From Rodentolepis nana (Eukaryota; Platyhelminthes; Cestoda; Cyclophyllidea; Hymenolepididae): a stretch of DNA of 29,537 nt. Location of the stretch: assembly GCA_900617975.1 (NCBI GenBank), contig UZAE01012698.1, positions 4,152 to 33,688 of the forward strand. The letters run 5' to 3'. The position numbers and the translations under genes were made by a program. This document shows positions 1 to 13,097 of the stretch, in pieces. The stretch's first letter is position 1; every line of letters starts with the position of its first letter. The notes under the pieces were generated by a model. It ran no database searches. It was not told the DNA's origin and saw nothing but the letters and a program-made list of their open reading frames with translations.

Positions 1-8
1 CCCCTCTT

Positions 9-26
9 CCCCCCCCCCCCCCCCCC
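9..26. repeat. Poly-C homopolymer (18 C) at the left edge
   Basis: An uninterrupted run of 18 C starts eight bases into the window, after a C/T-rich lead. Its position at the extreme edge suggests that assembly stopped or restarted here. The right edge is also a homopolymer (G). Confidence 0.9.
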
Positions 27-659
27 GTCTAACGTTTGGCAGCCTGGAGTGTTAATGGAGCATTTATGCAATGAAGGATTTGCAATTAACAATATAGCAT
101 TGGGGCCTAACATTTAAAATTCCAATTATAAACTGTGATTAAACAGAAATGACTTGATTATTCAAATTAAAATGACGTATACAAGTGAAAAATATAAGAT
201 TCCACATTTTTTCTCAGTAAACCAACACCAGCCATTAGTTTTGAAGATAAGCATTTTTATTATCCCCTATTCGAATCTGAATTTTGTATTTATAGTAATA
301 TCATTTCGATACATTTTGGTCAAGCGTCTCGATATATTTTGTAACAAATTTTATCAAGCTGCAAATTATTTTAATTTTCCATCGTGAATTACGACATCTT
401 ATTTAAATATCATTATATATTTTGGAAAGCGCTAAAATAGTTTGGAATATTTTTGATTACTTAAGTTTACGAATGCAGGAAAAGTAAAGGGCTGAGCATA
501 ATTTAGTTCATTTTAGCTCCTATGTGATAGGGTGAATTTGAAAATTTGTACATTTATGAGATGTGTGTGGATTTCGCAACTACCCTCAAACCCGACCGAA
601 ATAAGTTCGAGGGCTGAAAATTCTAGAAAGGGTGGTAGTGTATGCCGCTGACTTCTAGT

Positions 660-720
660 CAATCACCCATTAATTCCATTGAAAATAACCCTAAAGGTAT
701 GAAATTAATGGGCTTGATTG
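660..720. repeat. Imperfect inverted repeat / potential stem-loop
   Basis: The left arm (660-675) is CAATCA followed by CCCATTAATT. The right arm is AATTAATGGG (703-712), a CT bulge, then TGATTG (715-720). This gives 16 pairs with one 2-nt bulge and a 27-nt loop. It lies in non-coding DNA; no function is assigned. Confidence 0.55.
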
Positions 721-1270
721 CATATGACCGTTATTTCTAATAAAAGGAGAGTTTACTAAACTCGCATTTTTGCCCTAGATGATGTTAATGTTTATTAGCT
801 AATTTTGGGAACAATTCGGGGATGAAGATTTTGTCAAGGAAGATTGCTGAAGTTTACCCAAGGTTTAGCAATATAGTATTCGATGCAGATAAGGTTTTTT
901 TGCTTTACTTAAGCAGAAATGCACGCTCATTTAGAGTTATTTGAATTCATTTATTGCATTTTATAATATTCCTTAAGCATATAAAGAAGGAGACAAAGTG
1001 TGCCAGAAATAAATTCGATAGCAACAAATAGTCGCACTTGAACGTAAAAAATTTTACAGATATCTGTGGGACACTCCATCAATGACCAAATAGAAATCCT
1101 GCTATAGAATATAACTCAGAAATAGTTAGCTCTTAATGTTCACACGAATCATGCTGGAGTTATCTCATAACTAATCGCTTTGCCAACATTACACACTTCG
1201 CTATCAATATACGTACCGAATAAACGTATACCGTGCTACACGTCTGTTTCCCTTATAGCTAGGCTATAGC

Positions 1271-1434
1271 TTAGCTTGTTCTGGGAGTCTAGTTAGATGT
1301 TGGAGAATCTTGCCATCGAGATTTCTGAGTCAGTCAGGCTTTACTAAGGTGTTTAGCTTGTTCTGGGAGTCTAGTTAGATGTTGGAGAATCTACCATAGG
1401 GATATCTGAGTCAGTCAGACTTTAATAAGGTAGC
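1271..1434 (+). repeat. Tandem duplication, two units of about 82 bp
   Basis: Two head-to-tail units start at 1271 and 1353, both opening with TTAGCTTGTTCTGGG. The first 40 bases are identical. The second halves differ by several substitutions and one indel, and both contain TCTGAGTCAGTCAG. Neither unit reads as coding. Partial divergence means the duplication is not brand new. Confidence 0.9.
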
Positions 1435-2621
1435 AATCCCCTCCATATCAATTAACCCCGACCAATTTAGAACTTTGCTGCATTTCATGCTAAGTAAATG
1501 CGTTTATCTCGAAATTCAAGTTCCACCTTTTATCAGTGTTTAGAGCAGTAAATCAATGATCTTTTATTAAATCCTTCTAAAAAGCCGCGCAATTTGAACA
1601 GTAATATTTTCTAATTAACAGGTTCGAAATAATCTTTCGCCATCGAAATACTATAGCTTTACAATGAGGCTATTCTTAACGAAAGCACATTTTTGTTTGT
1701 CTCAAATAAAAAGCCATGTATGGATGAAAATTATTGATGCATAGTTTTGTATCGTAGAAAAAATAAGAAGATTTTGTTTTATGAACGAACTGGGTGTGCT
1801 GACATGATGAAATTCCTGTTTATGCTTGGTAGAAATCGGCATCTTGCCGAAATTAAATTAAGAGAAATTGAGAATGTTTTCCTACAAAAATAATTCATGA
1901 ATGTAAGAATCGTTTATGCAATCAAAGTTTCGATTACTGCATCCTACAGTGAAAGAAGTTCATGAAAATATCTAAAAAATATGATCAAGATGAGATACTT
2001 GAGATATTATAATGATCGAACAGTGCCTAATATTTTTTAATTGATAAAAGACGAATGAAACATATATATCGCTATTTATAAAATTATATGCTACATGTAA
2101 GGCACACCACCTACCACTTTGCGCCATAGATTAGGTATTTCCTGGAAAAGTCGAAGCCAGTGGCATGATATAAACAGAACAAATATTTTAAATGTGAATT
2201 TGATCGATATGATAATCGACGACTTGAGCAATAAGAATAATAAATGTTAAAAATTAGTAAAGTTTATTACATTATTTAGTCAAACACAATAAGGTAAATA
2301 AAAGAAAAAGTCATAAATACGACACTAGTTGGAATTAGTTAGCAGAATAAGAAGCAAGAAATGATTCCATCAGTTAAATAAAATTTGAAAAACTGGTTTC
2401 TCATCATTTATGAAAATTGAAGTAATGCTGAAATGTTTATTATGAAAAAATTTGCTTAATGGTGTTTACATCAAAATAAAAAATCGTGGACGAAAATATT
2501 ATTATTGATTTTAACGACTTTGGCTAAGAATATCGGCAAAGTAACGAATTTTAACAGATTACATATTGTAAACAACACCATATTCTGCGTTTAAGTTATA
2601 TAGCCACCGGCGCTCTCTTGA

Positions 2622-3747
<1,126 letters not shown>

Positions 3748-3783
3748 AATTTGCTCTTTCACCGTTGTAAATAGAAAATCTGA

Positions 3784-3789
3784 TTTATT
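3784..3789 (-). terminator. Candidate AATAAA poly(A) signal for INO80
   Basis: AATAAA on the minus strand lies about 190 bp past the INO80 stop (3981-3983) and only 37-42 bp past the DIMT1 stop on the other strand. If used, the INO80 3' UTR would nearly reach or overlap the DIMT1 3' UTR. DIMT1 itself shows no clear AATAAA nearby, only weaker variants such as AATAGT. Confidence 0.45.
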
Positions 3790-3980
3790 TTGGCATTTAG
3801 TTTTTTTATATTTCTAGCAATTATAGTTCAAATAGTAAAAGAATGTACAGAAATTTTGGCTTTTCGGGAAAAGGATTGTGTGCAAATTGTTCATTCGGCA
3901 ACTCTTGGTTTCTTGGGGCGGCTCCCTTTGGGCTAGAAATGAAATAGAGGTCATTTTTGTCGTCGCGTTCATAAAGTAAT

Positions 3981-6900
3981 TCAAATCGAATAAGTTTGCG
4001 AAGTTACCCTATCGTTTACTGCGGAACCTCTTTTTCGAGCAGTAGGTGTAGCGAAAACTGATTTGGGATCGATTTTCTTGTTAATCGTTGGACGGCCACG
4101 GCTTTGCTGATTGCGACGCCTTTGAGCCAACCTAAAGGAAAGGGAAGTGAGCTTACAAGACCATTTTGAGAGCGTACTAGACCTGTGAGAATAAGATCTA
4201 AGTCCTTGTCATTTATGCCTAATTTTTGGTTTAATAACTTAGTTTGATTTATGAGATTGGCATAGTTAACTCACACAAACATCAATTCAATCGACCAATC
4301 ATATTTGGAATGATGACAATATAACCTGTATTAAATTAATTCTGATTCTAGTTGGCTGAAGCATGCCAAGATATTAATCTTCCACGATGCTTTAACTGGC
4401 AATTCAACTCCTTTCTTTTACCGATGTAGGCAAAGATACCAAATTTTAATAAAATAAGTTGATTTGAGAACAATGCACCTGACGAGCAAGCATACTAAAG
4501 GACACTTTCAAATTGACACTTCCAGAAGCGGAACACATTTATGCACAAATGCCTTGAAATCCTAAGACCCTAACAAGATATTTCCTAAAGCTCGGTTGTA
4601 AAGAAGTCAAATGCACATAGACTAATTTCCATCTGGCAATGTTAGCAAAGATTGAGAGGGAGATGATTGAACACATTTTAGAACAATAAGAAAGCTAGAT
4701 TCTGGTCATTCAACTTCCAGCTGACAAAGAATAACCTCGTCTAGACGGTAAAAAATTTCAAGTAGGCGCACACTCCTGAAATATTGCTGGTAATGGATAT
4801 ACATTAGCATAGTACAACAATAACAGCAAAGTCTGGTGTTTACTTGAGATTGAATTTTAGCCTAACAGACTGGAACTAACCTAAACTATCAACTATCTGT
4901 GCCAAATAAGCTCAAATGCCAGTAATTTACCTTTTGGCTAATTCCTCGTCATCCAATAATAGAGAAACCATTTCCGACTGAGTCATCTTGTTACCATCTC
5001 CAGCCGGACGAATAAAGGAATCTGTACCGTCTGCGGGCGCGTTTTTATTTGGATTGTCTCCAGCAATAACCATTCGTTGCATTGCTCTCTTCTCCTCCGC
5101 TCGCTGCAACATCCTGCCTTCCACTGTGTTCTTTGAGATCAATCGATAAACTGTAATCTAAAGTAAAACAATTTCTTGCTAATTATCAGTAACGATTACT
5201 ATTAGTCTATGGTTTTGGTGCCAAACTAACCGGTTTAGATTGTCCAAGTCGATGTGCTCTATCCATAGCTTGTTGATCCACCGTGGGGTTCCAATCGGAA
5301 TCGTAGAAAATGACAGTATCGGCAGCGGTGAGATTGATACCCAAACCACCCGCACGAGTAGAGAGAAGGAAAACAAACCAACGGGGGTCAGTTTGCCACT
5401 GTGCAACCATATCACGGCGATCGCAAAGACGAGATGAACCATCCAATCTCAGATAGGCATAACTCCTATACACCATCAGTTCCTAAACGAAAATGAATTT
5501 GTTTTAAACATGATACTTAAATGTAGCTACAGCAAGCAAAGTAGGAATACATACTTCTAGGAGGTCAATCATTTTCGTCATTTGCGAGTAGATAAGCACC
5601 CGGTGACCTTCAGGTTTAAGTTTGGCCAATAACCGATCAAGTTCCTTCAATTTGCCGGAGTCGGCGATTAGATAACCGGGTGAAACATGACTCCAGGATG
5701 GGGGGAGGGGGACAGAAAGGAGTTTCGGGTTCATGGAGGCTGATTCGTGGAGGATATGCGGTTGAGTACAAAAGAGCCGTAGGGGACGAACATAGGCCTG
5801 TTATGAAAGATAAGAACAGTCAACTTTAGCTCCACGTGTTCAGACCAGATGATAGAAACGCTTAAGCGGTGTAAAAATGATCTCACAAAAAATGGTTAAC
5901 TGATACGGTAATATAAGGTAGTTAGTACTGTGTTTTTTATATATGTAAGTATTAAAAATGAGTCAATAAATAGAAATGAACTTAAAATGTGAACATATGC
6001 CCTTAGCATTTTCAGAGTACTCGAGTTCATTTCTGCTGGAAATCGTTTACAACAAAGTTGGAGAACAATTGAACTATAAATGCTATGGTCAGGGAGTTGA
6101 ATTCCTTCCTAGTTTCAGGCGTACGCTTCATTATTCACAGCTCTAGTTCCTTTGAAACAAGATACAGGTGACTCCTGAAATTGTAAAAACTAAGAGATGG
6201 AGTGATTTCACCAACCCTATATTCACTTCTGCGGAGTGTTTGCATGGTTTATGGTAAAAACTTGGAAAACAAATTATCTTAGCGAGGCAATTGATCACAT
6301 TTGGGACTCCATTATAGACTGGATTCAATTCCTGCCTAATCTTTTTGTTTGCATGCAATTATTGACCTCAACCAACTCATAGTACTCATGGCAGAGTAAA
6401 TATTCAATAATAGCATCCAATGCTTAGAAAAAATAACCTACCGGTAACATAGAGACAGAATATACAGATTCTGGATATCTGACAGAAGTTTCCATTTTTC
6501 TTTCCTGGCCAGCCGATTGTTTCAACGGCAATATTCGGCATTCTCCTTCAATCTCAAATCCTTTTCCATCCTCCGTGATTTCGAATACTCGACTAGGAAG
6601 ATCGGGAGGCTGGTAGGCTTCAATCAAGCCCTTCTTAAGTGGAGATTTATTCAGAAGAAAGTACTTGTAAATCACAACAGCCTTCTCATCAACACAAGCT
6701 CCAAGATCATAGGAGCTTGGAAGACATCTCCAAGTCTGTCCACATACGAGACCCTCATCAAAAAGGAGTTTGGGGATCCACCAGAACGAATTGCCTCCGG
6801 AGGACTCAAACGGTCGAACAGAGGTGCAAGAGAACCGGACATCTCGTCGATCAAAGAGTTCAGGATGATTGCAGACTTTACGCAACTGCATCACCAAGTT

Positions 6901-9900
6901 CATTAGACGGTTCGACTCAGGTTGGCCGCCATTATTGATGTTAAAGGTACTAAAGTTGTCGTCTGCATTTAGATCTTCGATACGGATTTTACTCTTTAAG
7001 CGATCGTAGAGCACAGTCTGGCGTCGTGTCAAAGGACAGTAGATAAGAACTTCGGTCTGTAAGAGGAAAAAAACTTTTAGTGCTTTAATGATTAAGAGTT
7101 AATTGAACCTGAAAAGAGAAGAACTGAAAAAATAAGATACCTTTAATAAACTGCAGGATAATCGAAAGAGTAAGATACATTTGTAGAAAAAAATGAAACT
7201 GACAAAACATTATAACTCACAATATCTAAGATCTGAACCTCTTCACATAATTCTGATCGTACATGAATGAGAATAAAAGATGATTAATGAAATGCGTTTC
7301 GCGCATCTGATTGCAATCGCTAGACACGACAATCTCGTACAGTCTCAATTCAAGCTCTTATCTTCCTTTTGTTCCATTTCACAGGATTGGTTGGTCGTCT
7401 ATCCAAACATATTCTACCAAGTTCAATAACTACTTCGTCCTTCACTAAACCCTATCGGGACGAACCAAATACAAAACTAATAAACAGGGCCATAATTCAG
7501 TCAGTAAATATTTGGCTTTGCCTGTTTGTCGAACCAGCCCTGTACAGGAAATTGCATAGTACAGGGCATTTTAGCCAAGCTTTACAGCCAATCTTCTTAC
7601 TTTTTTACAATTCCGTACGGTTTTTCACAATACCCGTGGTTACACCCAAACTCCACATTTCTCATTTAGAAAAGACTATTATCTTGAGTGGTTTTATGAC
7701 GGTTTATAGTACGGTAAAAGGATATTTTGTTAAATTAACAGCGGTATTCTCATGAATTCTTCAAAGTATAAAACAGTAAAACTCATAACTTGACGAAACT
7801 TCTACTATAATAACTCAATATAGTAATTAAGGTCCACCAATGTATGTTGATTACAAAACATATAAAATTAAGTTACAACAATGAAAGCTATCTTCAATTG
7901 TCAAATAAAAAGTAGAAATAACGATCTGCGGAATACGATACCATAAAAGTGTGTGTGCGAAAGTGAGGCCGTGTACTTGAAAGATCGATAAGCAGAGCAA
8001 TTTTTTCACTCAAAAACCTTCAAAATAAGTTCCAACAAGCCCATTGCTCTAAGGTAACTCCGAAAAAGAAGACATTTGGAATCTTATTTATTTTCACGTC
8101 TCCCTCCCCCCCCCCCCCCCCCCCCCTCCTCAGCTCTAACTGCCATACAATTTCTATCAAACTAACACAATTGATGCTAACTTCAAATGATGGTAACAAA
8201 TAAATAAATTCATTAGTAGGCACGACTCACTTTTTCAGTAATTTCATGTTCCACTTCAGTTTTTACTCGCCTCAACATAAATGGTTTGAGGATTAACCGA
8301 AGTCTCGAGAGTTGATTCTCATCTAATTCAGTCACTGCTCCAGAAACACCGCCAGAAGAATCCGCTGCAGCCTAAAAGACAATGCACCAAAATCAAAATA
8401 CTCTCCAACTACTATACTACTTAACACAGTTTATCAGTAATTATATTAGCAAACGTACTTGTGATTCGATATCCTTCGAGAACCAGTCAGCAAACTCATC
8501 ATGTGAGTCAAATAAAGCAGGCATAATAAAATGCAGAAGAGCCCAAAGTTCACACATTCTATTCTGAATGGGAGTTCCTGTGAGAAGAAGTCTATTTCGG
8601 CATTTGAATGAAAGAAGATTCTTCCATCGAAGACTTGAAGTACTCTTGATAGCATGTGCTTCATCTAAAACAATATAAGTCCAGGCGGTTTTGTTGATGA
8701 ATTTGGAGTCCTGCAGGACAAACTGATAGCTAGTGACAACAACGTGGAAAGCGGCGTCACGAGTGCCCAGAAGGCCACCGTTACCATAGCTACCAGCTGC
8801 AGTGGGGGACCAGAAACGACGAAGTATTTTGCGCTCAGCTGGACCGCCCCAGTAGGGTACTATTCGAAAGTCGGGCATGAATTTGGCGAATTCTTGAGTC
8901 CAATTGTGGAGAGTTGAGGCTGGAGTTACAATTAGGAACGGACCCCAGAGGTTATAGCGCTGGAAATAAGTACAAAACAAAATCAAATTAGATAATAATA
9001 GAAGAATATCGAGTTTCCCGATTCACTGAGTAAATCTAACTAAGAAAGAGGAGGAAAAATTGGGTTTCATGAAGCTATATACCCATCCTTACATCAGTAA
9101 AGGATGAATAAATTAGGAGATTTGTTAATTCGGGTCAAGTACCTCTAAAGTACAGACTTATAAAAACTATGAACTAAAGCGTATTCGATAAAAGCATGAG
9201 AAATTTAACCAAAATCAGGTAGTACTGATAATAGCTCACTTTAGTGACTTATAAGCTTAGCAACTAACAATTATTCAAATATTCTGCGACTACACTCGTA
9301 GTAATTAAATAAAAAACAATAAAGTTAGTATACCTCAGCCAGCGATCCCAAAAATGCGATAGTCTGAATTGTTTTTCCTAGACCCATTTCGTCTGCCAAG
9401 ATGCCATTAATACCCTGGTCAAAAAGAGTGACCAACCAAGCCAATCCTTTGAGCTGATAACTTTTCAGCTCGCCGTTGAATAACGATGATGGTTTCGAGA
9501 CATCCAATTCGGGTATTTCCATGGGTTTTTCGACTCCTGCACCAAACTCTGATTTCTAAAAGAGGTAAAGGGGAACAGTAAAGAACGAGTAGATCACAAG
9601 CTCAATTCAAACTAAGATGATTAAAAGCACTGAGTAATACTGAAAGACCAACACGAGGAAAGGTCGAACAATAGTAGACCAAAATAGAAACAAACACTCC
9701 CATGAACCTGACTTGCAGTAGGCATAGAGCACATTGGTTCCTATTGACATTTTGACACGAATTTCTTTCAATATGCCCTCTTTTAGACTGTTTCCACTTG
9801 CTCGACATTGACTCTAGTTCCACTACTTCTAAATCCCAATTTTTCTTCAAGCTTTTCCCCTGCTGCATTACGATTGCCCAACACACCTTTGAAGTAGCTC

Positions 9901-12900
9901 AACTTTTGGTCTAAGGATTTTGGCAAAGGCTGCTGTATCCTGTTAACCACAAAATTTGTACAGAATTCGCTCTAAGACTGGACTAGAATATTAAAATAGA
10001 CTTAGCATAGCGGTCATAATATTGCATGCGCAGTGTACAGAGGGAGCAACAATTTCCATCAATACCCCTACATAGTATTCCCAAACAACTGTACATAAAA
10101 TAGCAAGACTTGGTTTGGTGTTTTCTATGAATTTTTGTTCATAATATCTTCCACCCCTCAATTAGCCTTAGTTTACCAACTCTATCACATGATGAAATTG
10201 GCAAGTCAGCTGTAGTTTGGAGAAACAGAAGAAAAATAGACAGTCAGTACCACGCAATTCAGGTCAACTTACAGCTTGACTTTCCCTTTCGATTGCCTTC
10301 TGAACTCGAGATAGGGCTCTAGCTTTTAGCGCCTCAGTATCTAAACAAAGGGAAAAATAGCTAACAAAACAAAGGAAAGATAGCCTTTAGAGATGGTTTA
10401 ACTGAGTTTCTTACCGAATTCATCTTCCATATTGACACCAAGCCTGCCAGCAGCTGCTTTAGCAGCTTCGGCTAAAGTTGGCTCGGGATTACCAGACTCT
10501 TCATCAGTAGCTATCGTAGTTACCTTTGGAGCGTCTTGAAGGCGTTCGAGGATGGATTCCACTCCAGTGTCAACCTGTTTCACAGTATCCGCATCCCCAC
10601 CTGCTTTGTTCATAGTCTTTGCCATAAAGTGAGCATAGAGCTCAGTTTGAGTGAGAAGAAAGTTAAGTTTGCGTTGTTGGCGACGGGCTTCGAGTAACTC
10701 TAAGTCGGCCCGACGTTGCTCAGCCAAAGCTCGTTCAGCGCGACGCCTAGAGGCTGCAGCAGATTCAACTGGCTCTGTAGAGGCACCTCCGGCACCGCCT
10801 GTTCCACCCTTCGAGTTGGTGTCACGGCCACCGGTCAATTGAACGTGACTAGCAATCCCATCGTTTCGAGTTGACCAAAATAATGCGAAATCACGAAGTA
10901 ATCTATTCACGCGATCTGTAAGAAAAGACGAAACAAGAAAGGAACATTATGGACTCTAAATGAAAAAGTACGAATTGATCTTTTTTGTCAAAAAAAACTG
11001 TTGCACTCCCTTCTCCCTAATTTGATTTTATAAAAGAACATTTATTAAAAACGTGAAAATCCTAAACGAGGTCGTGTTGATAAAAGCAATCGTCCAAGGA
11101 CACCAAAGATAAGTATTAATTTATTTCGTGAAATTTAATTCCGAAATGTCCTAATTTCAATCGCATTTTCCTCCTATTAAAGATCAAGTAATAGAAAACA
11201 CGTTTCACTGCATACACACCCAAATTGAAGATATGCTATTTCAATTTTTCTGTTTGTCCATATGTTTCGCCATAACCAAAATGTCTACTTTGAGACTTTT
11301 AACAAGCATCAGTGACCAAGAACATTCCCACTTCGTGTTCTAGAAAAAATAGATGAATGGTGAGTTTCTATTCACGTAAACAATTTCACAATCAAAGTAA
11401 CACTTGATTCCAGTAGGTTTATGGAGCTTCACACCATTATATGCCATTTGAGTACAGACTATTATAAAAATATTTTGCAAAGCGATAACAAAAAAAATAA
11501 TTAGGACTTACATCCAACATCCTTGGCGTTTTTCGGTAAATTCTTTTTCGCAAATACCTTACTGACATTAATTGCCACTTTCCTAGCCATATTAATTTTA
11601 TCCCGCCGGATGGTGGCTCTCAACCTCGCAGCCTTGCCAATATGTTTTCGTATTAGTTTGCGATATTGACGCTCAGTTGGCGTCAATGATGAAGTCGCTA
11701 TTGGCGTCTTGATCGTGGTCGTAGTGGTGACAACGGAGGCGGCAGCGGCTGTTCGTCGAATACTAGGACGGCCCGCTGCTACTCGGGCGCTGTAGACTTC
11801 CCTCTGTCGACGAACTAGACGCATCAAATCGTCATCCTCTTCTTCTTCATAGTCTAGCCCATCCTTGGAGGTGCTGCTCTTTGTTCCTCGCTCATCTTCC
11901 GTTTGGGACTTCTATAAAGGAAGCAAAAATAAGCTAAGAAACAGTAAATTCCAAACCGATAGCACATAAGTGAGGTCTAAAAGTGAAAATACTTTGAGTT
12001 AAACAAACTTTGAATACAATAGAGATAACCAATTGACTGCTACAAAAGTTCTAATAAAGTAAAAAGAAATCTGAGAGATAGTAAGACCACCGATTTTCTT
12101 TAATTCTACAATTCCTATGCTAACCACAAGTATGGAAGGCTATGCAAATCATAAGACTGTACCGCAAACAACTACTAAGTATTGGTTCAATTTAAGGACA
12201 TCGTAAACGGTCTTTCTGACCATTAATTTGGAGTGTAACTGGTAGATGACTGACTGAATTAAGACCTTCTACGGATATACAAAACCACACCTGCTGAATT
12301 TCGTCGATCTCATATATCCATATAACAAACCTCAATTAGCTTCGCTTATGACCCAATTTTACTCATGTAAGGTATTTTCAATCTACTTCAGAAATCTTAC
12401 TCCTGTAAGACCTTAAGGTTAGAAGGATAGAAAATCTACAAACCTGAACATCCTCCATTTCAGCAGTTGAGTCCGTATCGGGATCACACTCACCACGTAT
12501 ATGTTGTCGTAGCAACTCATCGAGAGAGAATCTACGAACATTGTCGATTATTCGATTACGCTCTTTCACGGAAATGCGTTTCATTTTTCTTTTAGCCTGT
12601 TGGCGAAATTCCTCCATTAGTTCAATTTGACTTTCCATGGCGGCTTTGTTATTAAAACTTGAAGAATCCGGAGGAATCGGATCTTTCTATAAAAAAGATG
12701 AATTCAACAAAAAAATGTAAATGAACAAAGTAGCACAAGTTTGAAGTTGCTTACTGCAAAAGTAGATCGGCTGGATGATCTTAACCCCCAAGCATTAGTA
12801 GCCAGAGTCTGAACTGCAATTAATGAATGTATAATTTTGTAAAACAGTTAACGACAAATAGGACAGTGTCATTAACAGCACGAAATGTTTTAAGCACATG

Positions 12901-13088
12901 AATTGAAATAACGACATAAAATATTGAGTACGGCGAAACAAGTTACCTAAAGGATCTCGAGTGAATCTAAGAGAATGTGGTAAATTCAGACGAGAACCGA
13001 GTTCCATTATTTCATCTATCAGCTCATTGGTATCGAAATAATTGTGATTATCATTATAAGTAAAACCTAAATTAGGACGACTATTCAT
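3981..13088 (-). CDS. INO80: Chromatin-remodelling ATPase INO80 (SNF2 family), 14 exons
   Basis: Exons in transcript order: 13088-12947, 12813-12755, 12686-12444, 11911-11512, 10915-10415, 10340-10273, 9555-9334, 8959-8459, 8371-8231, 7056-6442, 5797-5555, 5482-5231, 5157-4931, 4131-3981. All 13 introns are GT-AG and phases agree, giving about 1254 aa; human is about 1550. Exons 4-5 hold the INO80-specific HSA/DBINO region ([20 protein letters not shown], near 375). Walker A DEMGLGKT is near 532, DEAH near 645, then [17 protein letters not shown] is followed by an insertion of about 180 aa in the second RecA lobe, where Rvb1/Rvb2 bind in known INO80. The second lobe then resumes with [32 protein letters not shown] and DRAHRLGQ. 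The tail is short and basic. Known role: ATP-driven nucleosome sliding and H2A.Z exchange in the nucleus. The start sits in a strong GCCGCCATG context directly after a splice acceptor; further 5' exons cannot be excluded. The box reads DEAH where yeast and human INO80 have DEAQ. Confidence 0.96.
4132..4930 (-). other. INO80 intron 13 (799 bp)
   Basis: Unusually long for a penultimate boundary in this gene. The donor is at 4929-4930 and the acceptor at 4132-4133. Reading straight through the donor gives a TAA immediately, so only the spliced form reaches the 49-codon terminal exon. I see no further gene, repeat or RNA inside. Confidence 0.85.
5798..6441 (-). other. INO80 intron 10 (644 bp)
   Basis: Lies within the coding stretch for the Rvb-binding insertion. 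A 71-codon open frame on the minus strand (6143-6358) lies inside. It lacks similarity to INO80 that I recognise, and splicing around it keeps phase 0, so I treat it as intronic. A facultative exon is not excluded. Confidence 0.7.
7057..8230 (-). other. INO80 intron 9 (1174 bp) with poly-C tract and an antisense open frame
   Basis: The intron carries a 21-base C run at 8106-8126 (poly-G in INO80 sense). It also holds a 128-codon open frame on the plus strand (7369-7755) that includes a perfect 9-bp inverted repeat, GCCCTGTAC/GTACAGGGC, at 7537-7545 and 7559-7567. The predicted peptide has no domain I recognise. Confidence 0.7.
8106..8126. repeat. Poly-C homopolymer (21 C) in an INO80 intron
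   Basis: Longest homopolymer in the window, flanked by CT-rich bases. Read on the minus strand it is G-rich and preceded by GAGCTGAGGA, faintly like the GAGCTGGT that precedes poly-G in the interspersed repeat at 16297. The rest of the flanks do not align well, so a shared origin is unproven. Confidence 0.9.
8960..9333 (-). other. INO80 intron 7 (374 bp)
   Basis: Separates the Walker A exon from the DEAH-box exon. GT-AG, phase 0. Nothing else is seen in it. Confidence 0.85.
9556..10272 (-). other. INO80 intron 6 (717 bp)
   Basis: Lies between the small 68-bp exon (10273-10340) and the Walker A exon. A 94-codon minus-strand frame at 9602-9886 is not needed for phase and shows no INO80 similarity. 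No RNA gene or repeat is recognised. Confidence 0.8.
10916..11511 (-). other. INO80 intron 4 (596 bp)
   Basis: Splits the HSA/DBINO region between the basic helix exon (11512-11911) and the exon with the coiled, Gln/Arg-rich segment. Splicing joins T with AT to give a Tyr codon. AT-rich; nothing else is seen. Confidence 0.85.
11912..12443 (-). other. INO80 intron 3 (532 bp)
   Basis: GT-AG, phase 0. AT-rich filler with no recognisable element. Confidence 0.85.
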
Positions 13089-13097
13089 GGCGGCTTT

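Noticed and set aside
6143..6358. 71-codon minus frame as an extra INO80 exon
   Set aside because: Exons on either side already join in phase 0, and the peptide has no INO80 similarity that I recognise.
6424..7032. Plus-strand open frames (6517-6906, 6639-6938) over INO80 exon 10
   Set aside because: They are antisense shadows; the minus-strand exon encodes clear INO80 motifs.
8020..8223. Poly-C region in INO80 intron 9 as a fourth copy of the interspersed repeat
   Set aside because: Only a short GAGCTG-like match next to the homopolymer; the ordered blocks of the family are absent.
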